NCBI GenBank assembly: GCA_947095585.1
Contig: OX352763.1
Span: 65,133,016-65,197,015 of the forward strand
DNA length: 64,000 bases
Source of the DNA: Nephrocerus scutellatus
Lineage: Eukaryota; Arthropoda; Insecta; Diptera; Pipunculidae
Reading direction: 5' to 3'
Shown here: in pieces, positions 1 to 10,186 of the stretch
Numbering within the stretch: the first letter of the stretch is position 1
Layout: every line of letters begins with the position of its first letter
Made by a program: the position numbers and the translations under genes
The notes under the pieces: model-generated
Told to the model about the DNA's origin: nothing
The model's input: only the letters and a program-made list of their open reading frames with translations
Database searches by the model: none

Positions 1-1
1 T

Positions 2-716
2 CACATTAGCGGAGTACTGAAAACAACACCTACACGCGCCCTAGAATTAATGTTGCACCTGACTCCTTTAGATATATACGGCAGGCAGAGAGCAGCCTTT
101 ACGGCCGCGCGACTGTCAGCAACACGTCAGTCGAAACCTTTTCAAACGGGACACTCGACGATAAACAACTCGCTAAAGGTTGAACTGGCGAACTTAGATT
201 ACACACAACCAGTGTTATGCTTTAGGAAGGGTTTCCGAGCCATCTACCCCTCCAGGGATCAATGGAGGGATGGATCGCCACAAGAAACTGCTGCTATAAA
301 ATTCTTTACGGACGGCGACTTAAATCGCTCTAGAGCATTGATATCCCTACGAAGAAGGGATATAAAAATGATTATAGGTATTTTAACAGGGCACTGTCTT
401 CTTGGAGTGCATGCGAGAAGGATGGGCCTTTAGTTCAATGACTTCTGTAGAAGCTGCTATGACGCTGAGGAGGAGGAAACAGTATCCCATTTTCTGTGTA
501 CATGCCCGGCTCTTGCAAGCAGAAGAAAAAAATATTTGGGATATGGTACATTAAACAGCTTATCGGATGTCGAAAACTGGAAGGTGGGAGACATCCTAAA
601 ATTTACAAGGAGCACAAAATGGGCTCTATAGTAAAAGGGTCTGATTCTGTGGTATCGCAATGGACCGTAATTCGGTATAAGTGTGCAATAGCAGCCACCG
701 AACCTAACCTAACCTA
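2..716 (+). pseudogene. LINE 3' end (LOA/R1-like), RNase H domain remnant
   Basis: The frame opens at position 2 in the C-terminal part of a LINE polyprotein (a TTPTRALELMLHLTPLDIYG-like segment), reaches the RNase H start motif FFTDG near 315-330, then jumps to the family's C-terminal segment (SRALISLRRRDIK, TGHCLLGVHARRMGL). About 100 residues of the RNase H core are therefore missing. A TAG stop at 431-433 interrupts the frame, and the same frame then continues with a Cys/His-rich tail (FNDFCRSC, SHFLCTCPAL) to a stop at 629-631. The 3' UTR ends in CCTAACCTAACCTA at about 700-716, as in many fly LINEs. It is a dead 3' fragment: the 5' end lies outside the window or was lost. The clade label is by resemblance only. 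Confidence 0.75.
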
Positions 717-768
717 TAATTCATGTGTGTTTCATCAACGCAACGTCGACTGCTATAAAAACTTTATA

Positions 769-883
769 ACGGGTGTTTTTTTGGGAGGTTTGTTTTTCCG
801 ATAGATGTCGTTTTATTTTATGACAGTTGTTTTGACAGCTCAAAGTGGCATTTCTACTCAGTATTGTTTGGCAAATCATTATG

Positions 884-915
<32 letters not shown>

Positions 916-1142
916 ACATTTGTGAAAAATAGTCGTGGTAGCCATATGCCAGAAATTGTGTTTAAATGTTAAATTTAATTTAAGTGTTTTTTTAAGAGGT
1001 TGCCGATTTTTTTTTTGAATAAAACACATATAAAATTATGAAATGACCAAAATTTTTTTTTATTTGGTAGATAATTTTTTGGCATTTAACATTTAAGCAC
1101 AATTTCTGGCATATGGCTACCACGACTATTTTTCACAAATGT

Positions 1143-1174
<32 letters not shown>

Positions 1175-1289
1175 CATAATGATTTGCCAAACAATACTGA
1201 GTAGAAATGCCACTTTGAGCTGTCAAAACAACTGTCATAAAATAAAACGACATCTATCGGAAAAACAAACCTCCCAAAAAAACACCCTT
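769..1289. repeat. Two copies of a TA-flanked MITE joined head to head
   Basis: A forward partial copy (769 to about 975) beginning ACGGGTGTTTTTTTGGGAGG is followed by a complete reverse copy (about 985-1289). The arms 769-975 and 1088-1289 are reverse complements and include a poly-A run (about 884-912) and a matching poly-T run (about 1145-1174). TA dinucleotides flank the ends. Single copies of the same family lie at 15082-15370 and 28140-28446. There is no coding capacity; the Phe-rich frames across it are artefacts of the T tracts. TA target sites and mariner-like ends suggest a Tc1/mariner-derived MITE. Confidence 0.8.
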
Positions 1290-1747
1290 TATATTCTATT
1301 TCTATATATTCAAATTGCTACAAACACATTGTTACATGTGCTTACAAGAGCATTGTACAAGATCTTAAGCCATTTCATAAAATTAAAAAGGTAAAGGGTA
1401 TTCTTTAAATAATTTTTTCGAAAATTAATTAAATATTTTTGCAGAAACAACAAAAATACCGAAATGAAACCTACTTGCAAGAAATCCCTTGACATTTTGA
1501 CAATTTTTGAAATAACCTCATCTACCTAGATAGAAACTCACTAGCCGATTTATATAAGCTGTACCTAAAATATTTTGTTATTTTTTCTGTGGCATCAGAG
1601 AGAGTTTTCTGTTGGCTAATTGACGAATGACCGTCAAAATTATTTGGTAGACAAAAATTTGAACAAAATTTTATTTATAAATAGTTGTTCCCAAATGTGG
1701 GCTATTATTTTTCTTCAAAACCGAAGCTTTTAGTTGGTGTCAGTTCC
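1290..1747. other. AT-rich spacer, nothing recognised
   Basis: No convincing coding frame, repeat match or structural signal seen between the inverted MITE pair and the next repeat element. Confidence 0.6.
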
Positions 1748-2690
1748 TTTTTAAATTCTCTATATTAACTTCACTTGCCCGTGGACCGTGGCACGTCCGG
1801 TTGTCGGTCGGTCGGTTTGTCGTGGAATCTTGCGATCAATTTTTAACCCACTTCCCGAAGCCCGATTTTATTGAAATAAATTTTGCACACATGTGAATTT
1901 CTGGAGACTACACTTTCAATTAAAATTTGGGGCTCATATAAAATTTTTTAAAATTAACCTGACCACGGGTTTGTGGTGCCCCATTAAACTTTTTTAAAAA
2001 AATTAACACGAATTTTTTCAAATTTTTTATACGTGTGTATCTCCGATGGACAACACTTTTTGTAAAAATTTTGGAGACCCTAACCCCCGGGGTCGTGGGG
2101 CGTCATACAAATTTTTAAAAAAAATTAACTCGATTTTCTTCAAATAATACACATGTGTATCTCCGATGGACAACACTTTTTGTAAAAATGTTGGAGACCC
2201 CGGGCTCCGGGGCCCCAAATTTTATTTTAAAAAATTAACCCGTTTTTCTTCAAATTTTTTTTACGCGTGTTACTCCGATGGACAACACTTATTGTAATAT
2301 TTTTACAGACGCCGGGCCCAGGGGTCGTGAGGTCTCATACAAATTTAAAATAAAAATTAACCCGATTTCGTTAAAAATTTATACACATGTGTATCTCCGA
2401 AGGACAAAACTTTTTTGACATTCTTTGAGCGAATGGGCCCTGAGTTTTTAAAAATTAGCCAGATTTTCTTCAAATTTTAAACATATGTTAATCCCGATGG
2501 ACAAAAGTTTTTGTAAAATGTTTGGACCGAATGGGCCCTGAGGCCCGGGGGCGGGGCCATATAATTTTTTTTTTAAAAATTAGCACGATTTACTTAAAAT
2601 TTTAAACAAATGTGTATCTCCGATAGACCAAACTTTTTGTAAAAATTTTTGAGTTTTTGTTTTGAATTTTTTCCCATAGAACGGGTGCTC
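1748..2690 (+). repeat. 105-bp-repeat element, copy 1 (5' end and about 7 repeats)
   Basis: It begins with the family's 5' terminus (TTTTTAAATTCTCTATATTAACTTC), then a GTCGGTCGGTCGG stretch and the line 'TTTTTAACCCACTTCCCGAAGC'. It continues as imperfect repeats of about 105 bp. Each unit contains a CCCGATTTTCTTCAAATTTT segment, ACACATGTGTATCTCCGATG, a GACAACACTTTTTGTAAAAA segment and a GC-rich GGGGCCC spot. The 3' end of the element is missing; the sequence passes into a BEL gag fragment. Other copies are at 3675, 22745, 24745, 27240 and 32680/35600. Confidence 0.8.
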
Positions 2691-2773
2691 GACCTTACAA
2701 AGGGGGCACATATTAGTTTCTACTGTAGTAAACACCTTTTTCGACTATAACGCATCAGATCAGTTCAAGAAAA

Positions 2774-3597
2774 TTAAAAAAATCGTTCTAGATTTGGATA
2801 ATCTTCTTCGCAGGATGTTTGTGCCCATAATGCCCGAGATTCTAAGTCTAATTTATCTTCTAACAGATAAATCAACCAAAGGTCTCTGGATTCAGCATCA
2901 CGTCCCAGAGCTTTCAATTCTCTAATCACCTCATCGGATGTGTCCACTAACCTCATTGAATTGAACATTTATTGAAATATCCTGGTGAATTGTTGGTTGG
3001 TTTTTGAAACTTACGAAACGCTTCGATTCGGTAATGGAAGTGTGTCTTAGCAGATTGTAGGCATCACCCTTCAGGGACCCTTTTAAATATTTAAACTTTT
3101 GGGCTGGTGACAAATTGTTGTTTTCGTGGATGGTTTTAACATATAAATCATAGAATGATTGCCATTCTGTATATTGACCGGAAAAGGGTTCGATATTTAC
3201 TTTTGGTAGTCTTACGTGAACTGGGTACATCATTGTGTTATTTCCCGCTTGTGCTGTTTCGTCGGAATTGTGTGCATTATACTTTCTTATGTATCGACTA
3301 AGCCGCGATTCCACGACATAATATTATTCCGTAAAATCTATTATACCAGTGTCATGATCGGATCGGATACAAGTCGCACATTGAATTTTTCACATCCTCG
3401 AACTGCTTTAACAAAACCCTTGCACGTGCTAGTTTCCACTGAAACCCGTCGATGTCCCCATTGTCGATTGATGCTAACACATAATTGCTTAGCTTGGTCA
3501 TTTGCCCCTTAATTAAAACAAGCGTGCTCTTTAAAGATTTTAACCTTGCTTCCATGTTTCTCTTTAAAGCAGGAAGTAAATGTAAACAATAGGGCAA
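2774..3597 (-). pseudogene. BEL/Pao retrotransposon gag fragment
   Basis: Three minus-strand frames add up to the N-terminal half of a BEL/Pao Gag. 3597-3352 gives a leucine/lysine-rich N-terminus. 3314-2931 has the conserved segment VRLPKVNIEPFSGQYTEWQS, then FYDLYVKTIHEN and LSPAQKFKYLKGSLKGDA, which is the DUF1759-type region also seen in the intact-length BEL element at 17021. 2968-2774 holds a further Gag piece (VDTSDEVIRELKALGRDAES). Frame changes separate the pieces and there is an internal deletion after the HTSITE segment. No LTR, protease or RT accompanies it. It diverges clearly from the BEL at 16-22 kb, so it is a different lineage. Confidence 0.8.
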
Positions 3598-3674
3598 AGT
3601 GGTTCAACGCAACTCACAAGGTTACTACCAAATGTCTTGGGTTCATGTTCTTCTTATCATTTGGATCAGGAAGA

Positions 3675-4202
3675 AAAAAAACAACCCATAAAAATTAAAA
3701 TTTTTCTTGTAAATTCTCTAATCGGAGATACCCACACACACACACACACACACACACTGCGTGCTCGTCTTGTGGCAAAATCATCCACGAAATGACGCAG
3801 CGGCAGCGAACAGCGCTGCTCACAAAGCACAGAGCTCAGACTTTGCTGTGATCTGATGCGATATAGCGATATTTAATAATTGTATATTGGGGTCCCCAAG
3901 GGGCCGATCGCTCCAAATTTGTACAAAAAGTGTTTTCCATCGAAGACACACATGTGTACAAAATTTAAAGAAAATCGGGTAAATTTTGTAAAATATTTTT
4001 AGGGGAGCCCCCCGAACCCGAGGTCCGAGGGGCCTCAAATTTTAATAGAAAGTATTGTTACCGGAAATATACATGTGTGCAAAATTTCAATAAAATCGGG
4101 CCATTGGAAGTGGGCTAAAAATTTATCAGAAAATGTGACCAGCCAGCCAGCCAACCAGCCAGCCACGTGCACGCGAAGTTAATATAGAGAATTTAAAAAT
4201 AG
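3675..4202 (-). repeat. 105-bp-repeat element, copy 2 (short, both termini present)
   Basis: Reverse-oriented copy. Its 3' terminus (AAAAACAACCCATAAAAATT) is at 3675-3700 and its 5' terminus (GAAGTTAATATAGAGAATTT) at 4175-4196. Only about two repeat units lie between, plus a (CA)n run at about 3733-3759 and CCAGCCAGCCAGCC at about 4140. With copy 1 it forms an inverted pair around the BEL gag fragment; the outer ends match as inverted repeats over about 37 bp. Confidence 0.75.
3733..3759. repeat. (CA)n microsatellite
   Basis: About 13 uninterrupted CA dinucleotides inside copy 2 of the 105-bp-repeat element. Confidence 0.95.
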
Positions 4203-4640
4203 GCAACCCAACCTTTGATGTAAAAATTGACAGCGTACCTTAAAAGCCACTGACGAACCTATGAAGTGATAATTGATTTCCGTTATTAATTACAAAAATA
4301 CATGTTTGGTAAAATGTTTTAAGGTTATGGTTGTACTTAGCTGATTTCACAAACAGAATTAAAATTATCAAATCTGTTTCCACTAGACTTTACAACTCGG
4401 GTCTATTCGATCCGTGCTCGGGTGCCATGTTCTTTACTGGATCTTTTGTGCAAACAGCAACAAATTAGGGGGACAACGTGATCCAGAACTAGCGACAAAT
4501 CAAAATTTCAAAAATATTCTACAACGTTATAAAGTAGTTTATATATAATTTAATTTCATGTGTAACAATAATTATTCTACAACTCTATGCTGATACCGTT
4601 TTGGTATGTAAACCGGCGCATCTCCAGTATACGGGTTTCC
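4203..4640. other. Spacer, nothing recognised
   Basis: AT-rich sequence with no supported gene, repeat or RNA feature. Confidence 0.6.
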
Positions 4641-4689
4641 GGTATTTTTGCCACGCCTCCCGGAAACGCCCACATCCCACCGCCCACCT

Positions 4690-5335
4690 CATAAAAATGT
4701 GGGTGGGGAGTTCGGAAACGCCCATTTAGGTTGGAGGGGAATCCAAAGTTTTGAGTTTTTTTTTCTCAGAAAAATGCATTTTTCCAAGTACTTTGGAGGA
4801 GGTTTTGGGGTTAATTGGTGCCAAATGATAGGTAATAAAAAAACCTTTCATTTAAAAAAAAATCCCCATCTCCTCCCCCTTTGACAGAGTTAGAGTCCAA
4901 TAACTGACTTTTTATAAAAAGTCAAAGAGGGGGCGGCGTGTTCAAAAGTGGGCGGAGTAAATATTGGTGTCAAATGAAAGGTAAAAACTAACTCTACACA
5001 GCCGTACTAGACTGTGGCTGTGGCTGTGTAGACCTAATTTTCACCATTCATTTGGTACTATACTATACTTAGGACACGCCTACTTTTACGAACGCTCCCT
5101 TTGTCATTTTATAGAAAAATCAGTTTTTTGGCTCTACTACTGGCAAGGATGGTTCCATTAGTCCCATTTTTTGTTCATTGATACTTACCTTTATTACCTT
5201 TTATTTCTTACCAATTAACCCCTAAAGCTCCTTTAAATAACTTATAAAATTGCATTTTTCTGAAAAAAAAACTCTAAACTTTGGATGCCTCTCCTACCTA
5301 AAGGGGGCATTTCCGGAAAACAAGATGGCGATTTC
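4690..5335. repeat. Long imperfect palindrome (foldback element)
   Basis: The left arm (about 4690-5005) and right arm (about 5025-5335) are imperfect reverse complements around a short GTGGCTGTGGCTGTGTAG-rich centre. Matched landmarks are AAATGCATTTTT with AAATTGCATTTTT, GGGGTTAATTGG with CCAATTAACCCC, CTACACAGCC with GGCTGTGTAG, and GGAATCCAAAG with CTTTGGATG. Related half elements lie at 6415-6700, 58092-58520 and 59755-60003. No protein is encoded. Confidence 0.85.
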
Positions 5336-5344
5336 CAAAATCTG

Positions 5345-5986
5345 CTCAGTTAGGTGTGTCCAACAGTCCAAATCTCGAAAATCGTATAATGGAGTTTAGC
5401 CACAATTTCTTTAATAATGTGTTGTGTACATTTATCGTTTTTAGTAACTAGTTTGTAATCTATGCAAACCAAAAAAGTAATTTTTTAAAACGTTAGCAAA
5501 TTTTCTGTGCCGCCAAGTTGTCCGTCTTTATTCCCATTGCCCATAGACATGTACATGTAAGTCTATCAAACGGATAACAATGACAACTACACAACAGAAT
5601 ATACATAGTAATGTTAAGATTGAGTGAATATATTGGTAGTGTTACGAAATATCTGTATAGGCATGATATTCAGAGTAATGCACAAGTGCAATGTTAAGTG
5701 TAATGCAGCAACAGTTATTATTGTGTATGTATTGAAAAATCATATTAGAATTAGAGAAAGAAAAAACAAAAACTTTTAATTTCTTGGATCTAACAATTAG
5801 GAATAAAAACCAAAAACACAATTTCAAAATTCTAAGTAAGCCGACACAAACTAATAATACAATAGACAATAGTTCAAACCACCCATTTCAACATAAGATA
5901 TCAGCATTTCAACATATTGTTACGAAAAGTAGTTAGTAGCACAGATAACGGAATTCGAATCCTAAGATAAATCGCAATGTACATAC
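5345..5986. other. Spacer, nothing recognised
   Basis: AT-rich; short frames here have no recognisable motifs. Confidence 0.6.
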
Positions 5987-6400
5987 TGTAACGAGGTTTT
6001 TCCCATCCGGGGTATCCTCAGTGTGACCAGGGTTCCTTCAATTTAGGGTCGTTATAATAAAAAAATTTATTTGTTATCGAACTCTGAATTCAATATTTAT
6101 TTATTTCTTAAAAAAGGGAAATGATTATAAGATAGTTAGATTGACTTAGGTCTTAGATTCAAAGTAGTGTGTTCTGTGGTTTGATGCCTTGGTCCAGCGG
6201 GATCGAAGTAATCCGTCTGCGTAGGAATAAACTGACCAGTACCTTAATGTAAATTAACTGAGGACAAAGGAAAAACTTATTTCTAAATATAAACTAATTG
6301 AACGATGGAATCATATTATCCCGTCTTCTTGTATGGATAACTCAATCATATGTAATGAAATATAAATTGATGCACCCACCGTTAAAATTATGCCATAACA
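5987..6400. repeat. LTR-like fragment related to the 41.7-51.9 kb Gypsy element
   Basis: It starts TGTAACGAGGTTTTTCCC and continues with CCGGGGTA, CTCAGT and GTTCC spaced as in the LTR of the Gypsy element at 41744 (TGTAACGACGTTTTCTACTG, CCGGGGTAATGCTCAGT). It then becomes AT-rich like that LTR. No internal region or second LTR is visible, so a solo or truncated LTR of a related family is likely. The end point is a guess. Confidence 0.4.
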
Positions 6401-6414
6401 TAATATATAGCTGT

Positions 6415-6700
6415 GTAGAACTAATATTCACCTCCCGTTTCATATCAATGTTTAGGCCCGCCCGTTTTTAAACACGCCTCTTTTTACTTTTATGGAAAGG
6501 TCAGTTTTTTGACTATACCACTGTCGATAGCATCTTTTCTTTAAACGAAAAAATGAAAGGTATTTTATTTATCCTTGATATGGTGCCAATTAACCCCCTC
6601 ACGCCAAATCACTTAGAAAAAACACTCTAAAACTTGAAACTTTGAATGCTCATCCCTCAGAGAGTGGGCGTCTCACGCAACCAAGATTTACAGGTCTACT
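6415..6700. repeat. Half copy of the foldback family
   Basis: Shares with the right arm of the 4690-5335 palindrome the ordered blocks TCAGTTTTTTGACTATACCACT, GGTGCCAATTAACCCCCTCA, ACACTCTAAAACTT and GGGCGTCTC. Only one arm is present. Confidence 0.65.
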
Positions 6701-6994
6701 CAATGGGGGCTTTCTGGATGGATGTCTGGAACTCGGAACCCTTTCCGAGTTATACTGCAGTTTACCCGTTTTATGTACAAACTTTTTCTATTTAATCTTC
6801 TGTTTTTATCTTTTTGCCTATTTTTGTTTTTCTTTACTTTATTATCTTTTTAGTACTTGAAAATTGACAATGAAATCCCAAACTTTATGCATCGTTTTAT
6901 TAAATCAAAAGATATCCATTTTTTTCATTTTTTCAACGTTAAAACCATATATAACAAAATAAGAATGCTACTTTTTAAAATAACATAAACTTAC

Positions 6995-7074
6995 TGATTC
7001 GTATCCTCGCGAACAATAAGTTGTTGGCCCCAAATTAAAAGCATTGGATCTACTATTCCTTGCTTACATTTTGT
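6995..7074 (-). CDS. Possible internal exon of an unidentified host gene
   Basis: On the minus strand an 80-nt open segment is bounded by a TTTTCAG acceptor (plus 7075-7081) and a consensus GTAAGT donor (plus 6989-6994). Only one of the three frames is open. It reads as a protein-like 26-residue peptide with the core GIVDPMLLIWGQQLIVRED. Codon use and both splice signals look like a genuine exon rather than transposon debris. I do not recognise the protein. It cannot directly follow the last tomosyn exon at 56982: that exon ends with two bases of a codon, and entering this one in that phase meets an early TAG. It may belong to another gene or be chance. Confidence 0.35.
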
Positions 7075-7081
7075 CTGAAAA

Positions 7082-7890
7082 CTAATGATATAATGTAATT
7101 ACAAAAAAATTCAAAATAATAAAAAACTATTCTTTTTGTTATACATGTTATATGCTAAGAATGGAATATAAATTATTTATATAACTTCCCTTTTATGTAT
7201 TGTATTTTGATGTATTTATTTTTGTAATATGTTTTAATAATGTTTAATGCCTTTAGACTCAGAATATAACTAAACAAGACAAATACCTAGGCATTAAAGA
7301 TTTATAAATTCAATAAACAGTACTTTTTAATTTTGCGGCATTCATTGCTTGATTGCTCATTAGGGCATATGTTTCAGCTGTGGTGTAAAACAAACCAAAG
7401 CAATTTAAAGATGCATTTATATATATAAATTTATATATTTTTCATAACTTTCAAAAGAAATGTCTTTAACATTCGTACAATTAATTGTAATACTAATAAC
7501 TCATAATTCATAAATCATAATTTATAAACTGTGAGTAATAAGGCGGGTTTTTGTTGTATTTTTCAAATCATATAGCAAATTTTGCATAAGGCGACAACGC
7601 GCTTTCTAACTTAACTCAGCAAAATTGCACTCCAGATCATTTCCAAGGCCAACGTACCAGATAAAACTGCACGAACTCCACACCGGTGCATCGTATCAGC
7701 AACTGAATCATGCCAGGAAAATTTGTCATTTGAATTGGCTTCAGTTTTCTGTTGATCAGTATATATATATATTATTCCGAAAAATGCATAAAAACATAAG
7801 ATACTCGTATGTAAAATAATCTTATGTTGATCCCTTAACCAGATGTCTGACCACTTCCAAACGGTATAAAAATCCAATGCAAAGTTTAAA
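7082..7890. other. AT-rich spacer with a short (TA)n run
   Basis: Nothing coding supported. A TATATATATATA run lies at about 7760. The frame at 7611-7877 has no recognisable motif. Confidence 0.55.
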
Positions 7891-8090
7891 CGCGATCAGA
7901 TGAATGGTGTGAAAACGTATAAAGGACATCTACATATACTCAGAATATTGTTAGTTTTTGAGTACTGAATTTGCTCTCGTGTTATGATGTTTCATTTTTA
8001 TGTTCAAACTTTGCAGAGAGGTTTTTCTACTCGTACTATAACGAGTACGGAAGAGTAGGATTTTTGAAGTGGTCAGACTCCTGGGTTCGA
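7891..8090. repeat. Dispersed repeat, duplicated at 12847-13075
   Basis: The segments GATCAGATGAATGGTGTGAA, ACGTATAAAGGACATCTACA and the block TTCTACTCGTACTATAACGAG through AGTGGTCAGACTCCTGG recur in the same order at 12847-13075. Confidence 0.75.
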
Positions 8091-8154
8091 ATTATGGCCG
8101 AAAATGTGAAAAACTAACCTGAACGTGAGATGTCAGTTCGTATACGTACGACAG

Positions 8155-8292
8155 CTGTATTTTATTTGGAATCCGAATAAGGAATTCGAATTTCAAAACC
8201 AGCCAAACACCAGGTTTTTAAATTCCAAAGAAGGAATTCGACAGTGCAATTGTTGTTGTAATTCCTTATTCCTCGGCAAATAAAATACGGCT
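8155..8292. repeat. ~140-bp palindromic MITE, copy 1
   Basis: The ends are inverted repeats of about 30 bp (TGTATTTTATTTGGAATCCG against CCTCGGCAAATAAAATACGG). The interior has AAGGAATTCGAA and CAATTGTTGTTGTAATTCC. Copies 2 and 3 are at 12539 and 13515. Confidence 0.7.
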
Positions 8293-8713
8293 GAGGTCTA
8301 TAGCATACAATCTTAAAGTTGTGTGATGTTTTTTCTTTCTTTGGGTTAGTGTAATTTAATGACAGATTCTAGTACAAATTCTGAATCGGTTCGATTTTGT
8401 CTCATGCAGACGACAGCTCACGTACTCAAAACTAGGTGAGATGTGAAAAATGCTGCGTTGCTTTGGCTAATCCAGCTTGGCTTACAACAACAATCGCACA
8501 AGCATAAAGCCGAAAATAAATCAAAAAGTTTTTAGGATTTATAACTAAAGCCATTTTTTAGTTATAGCGCTCACCGTAAGGCGGTGTTTTGTTTAACACA
8601 CGTAACAATTAAAATGCATCGAAAATTTAAAGCCAAAAGCTGTTGCTTTGTAAAGCTAAGCCGGCTTTGCCAAAGCAATACAGCAAAGTGTTACTCACCT
8701 CAAATAACAATAA
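8293..8713. other. Spacer, nothing recognised
   Basis: No feature supported before the Helitron 5' end. Confidence 0.55.
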
Positions 8714-8721
8714 TCTATATA

Positions 8722-10026
8722 AAGGGTCCGCCAAATAACTTTTTTTTTTTGAAAATGCTATAAAAAAAAACTACTGAATATTTTCTCAAATTTCTTTTTT
8801 TATTTGAAAGTACAATCCTTCCGGTTAACAATGAAATATAATTTCATTCAAATGGCTGCCTCGGCTGGCGATGCAGTAGCCTACACGATCGGTCCAATTT
8901 TTAAGCACATTATCGATTGTGTGCAGCTGTATTTCACCAATGGCTTCACGAATATTGTCCTTTAAAGCGTCAATTGTCTCTGGCTTGTCGGCGTTACACT
9001 TGTCTTTTAGGGCACCCCACAAATAATAGTCCAACGGTGTCAAATCGCAGCTCCGAGGTGGCCAAACGACATCAGCTCTGCGGCTGATAATGCGATCTTC
9101 AAAAACAGGGCGCAAAACATCGAGTGTAGCTTCGGCTGTGTGGCACGTAGCGCCGTCCTGTTGAAACCAAATGTTGCCAATATCCTCCTCTTAAATTTTT
9201 GTGAACAAAAATTCGTTCAACATGGCCCGATAACGATCGCCATTGACTGTAACGGCCACTCCTTGCTCATTTTCGAAGAAAAATGGCCCAATTATGCCTC
9301 TGGACCAAAATCCGCACCAAACAGTGACTCGTTTTGGGTGTACCGGCTTTTCAATGTATGCGTGCGGGTTTTCTGTGCCCCAAATGCGACAATTTTGCTT
9401 GTTTACATACCCGCCAAGATCAAAATGAGCTTCATCCGAAAAATTTATTTTTTTTGGCAAAATCGGCATCTTCTGTAAGTCGATCCCAGGCCCACTCAGC
9501 GAAGCGAAAGCGCATTGGATGGTCAGTTGGCTTCAACTCCTGAACCAATTGGACTTTGTATGGCGTCATACCAAGGTCTTTATGCAAAATTCGTCTCAAT
9601 GATGTCTCCGAAATGTTCAATTGCTGAGAACGACGGTGAATTGATGTTGATGGCGCTTCACGCACACTTTCTGCCACAGCATCAATATTCTCGGGTGTAC
9701 GCACTGTTTTTGGCTTTTCACGCTTTGGTTTATCGATGAGGATGCCAGTTTCTTTCACTTTTTTCACAAGATAACAAACATACGTAGCTGACGGTGCTTC
9801 TCTTCTTCCAAAATCCGTACGCACTTTTCGCACACATTCTGCAACATTACCATGATTTTCAAAGTAATGTCGCAATATTTCCCAGCGTTGTACAAGCGTA
9901 TACACAACCATATTCGTTCAGCGGAAGGATACAACTAATTATCTGTCGAATCAGACATGAGCTAAGTGTTACCATTCACGAAATAAGCACTAGTTGAAAA
10001 AAAAAAACTTTAGATGGCGGACCCTT
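8722..10026 (-). mobile_element. Tc1/mariner-family transposon (1305 bp)
   Basis: The terminal inverted repeats begin AAGGGTCCGCCAAATAAC (8722) and, on the other strand, AAGGGTCCGCCATCTAAAG (10026). TA duplications flank them at 8720-8721 and 10027-10028. One transposase pseudogene fills the minus strand. The insertion lies eight bases inside the Helitron 5' end, so the Helitron is older. Confidence 0.92.
8825..9911 (-). pseudogene. Mariner-family transposase, broken by one frameshift and one stop
   Basis: Cut-and-paste DDE/D transposase. The N-terminal part (9911-9432) holds the DNA-binding helix-turn-helix region, with the family phrases RRSQQLNISETSLRRILHKD and TPYKVQLVQELKP. A one-base shift in an A-rich run near 9440-9460 moves the reading frame. 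The second part (9469-9191) holds the first catalytic Asp (SDEAHFDLGG; Asp codon at 9434-9436) and NKQNCRIWG. A TAA at 9191-9193 stops it. The same frame then continues with the second Asp (FQQDGATCHTA; codon 9155-9157) and third Asp (RSCDLTPLDYYLWG; codon 9044-9046) to a stop at 8825. The three catalytic Asp codons survive. The spacing between the second and third Asp is 36 residues by my count. Length is about 360 codons, normal for the family. Confidence 0.9.
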
Positions 10027-10186
10027 TATATAAAATAGAGAATTTGTTTGTATATTTGTGCCTAACTAGCTCTGGAACGCCTTGACCAATTTAAACCAAA
10101 CTTGGTATCCATATTAGTTACTATGTGTAAGCAAACATAGGTGGTGGGGGGTAGCAGGCTTTTTGGCGGGGGGAGGCCTGGCAGGC

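Noticed and set aside
700..716. CCTAACCTAACCTA as telomeric repeat
   Set aside because: It is the 3' tail of a LINE of a type known to end this way; flies lack such telomeric arrays.
721..1394. Phe-rich ORFs on both strands
   Set aside because: Created by the poly-A/poly-T tracts of the inverted MITE pair; identical peptides recur in the other MITE copies.
6995..7074. Orphan exon as the next tomosyn exon
   Set aside because: Phase is incompatible with exon C and the peptide does not match the tomosyn segment expected after LLDVEFLPL.
7611..7877. 88-codon minus-strand ORF
   Set aside because: No recognisable motif and no splice or repeat support; AT-rich background.
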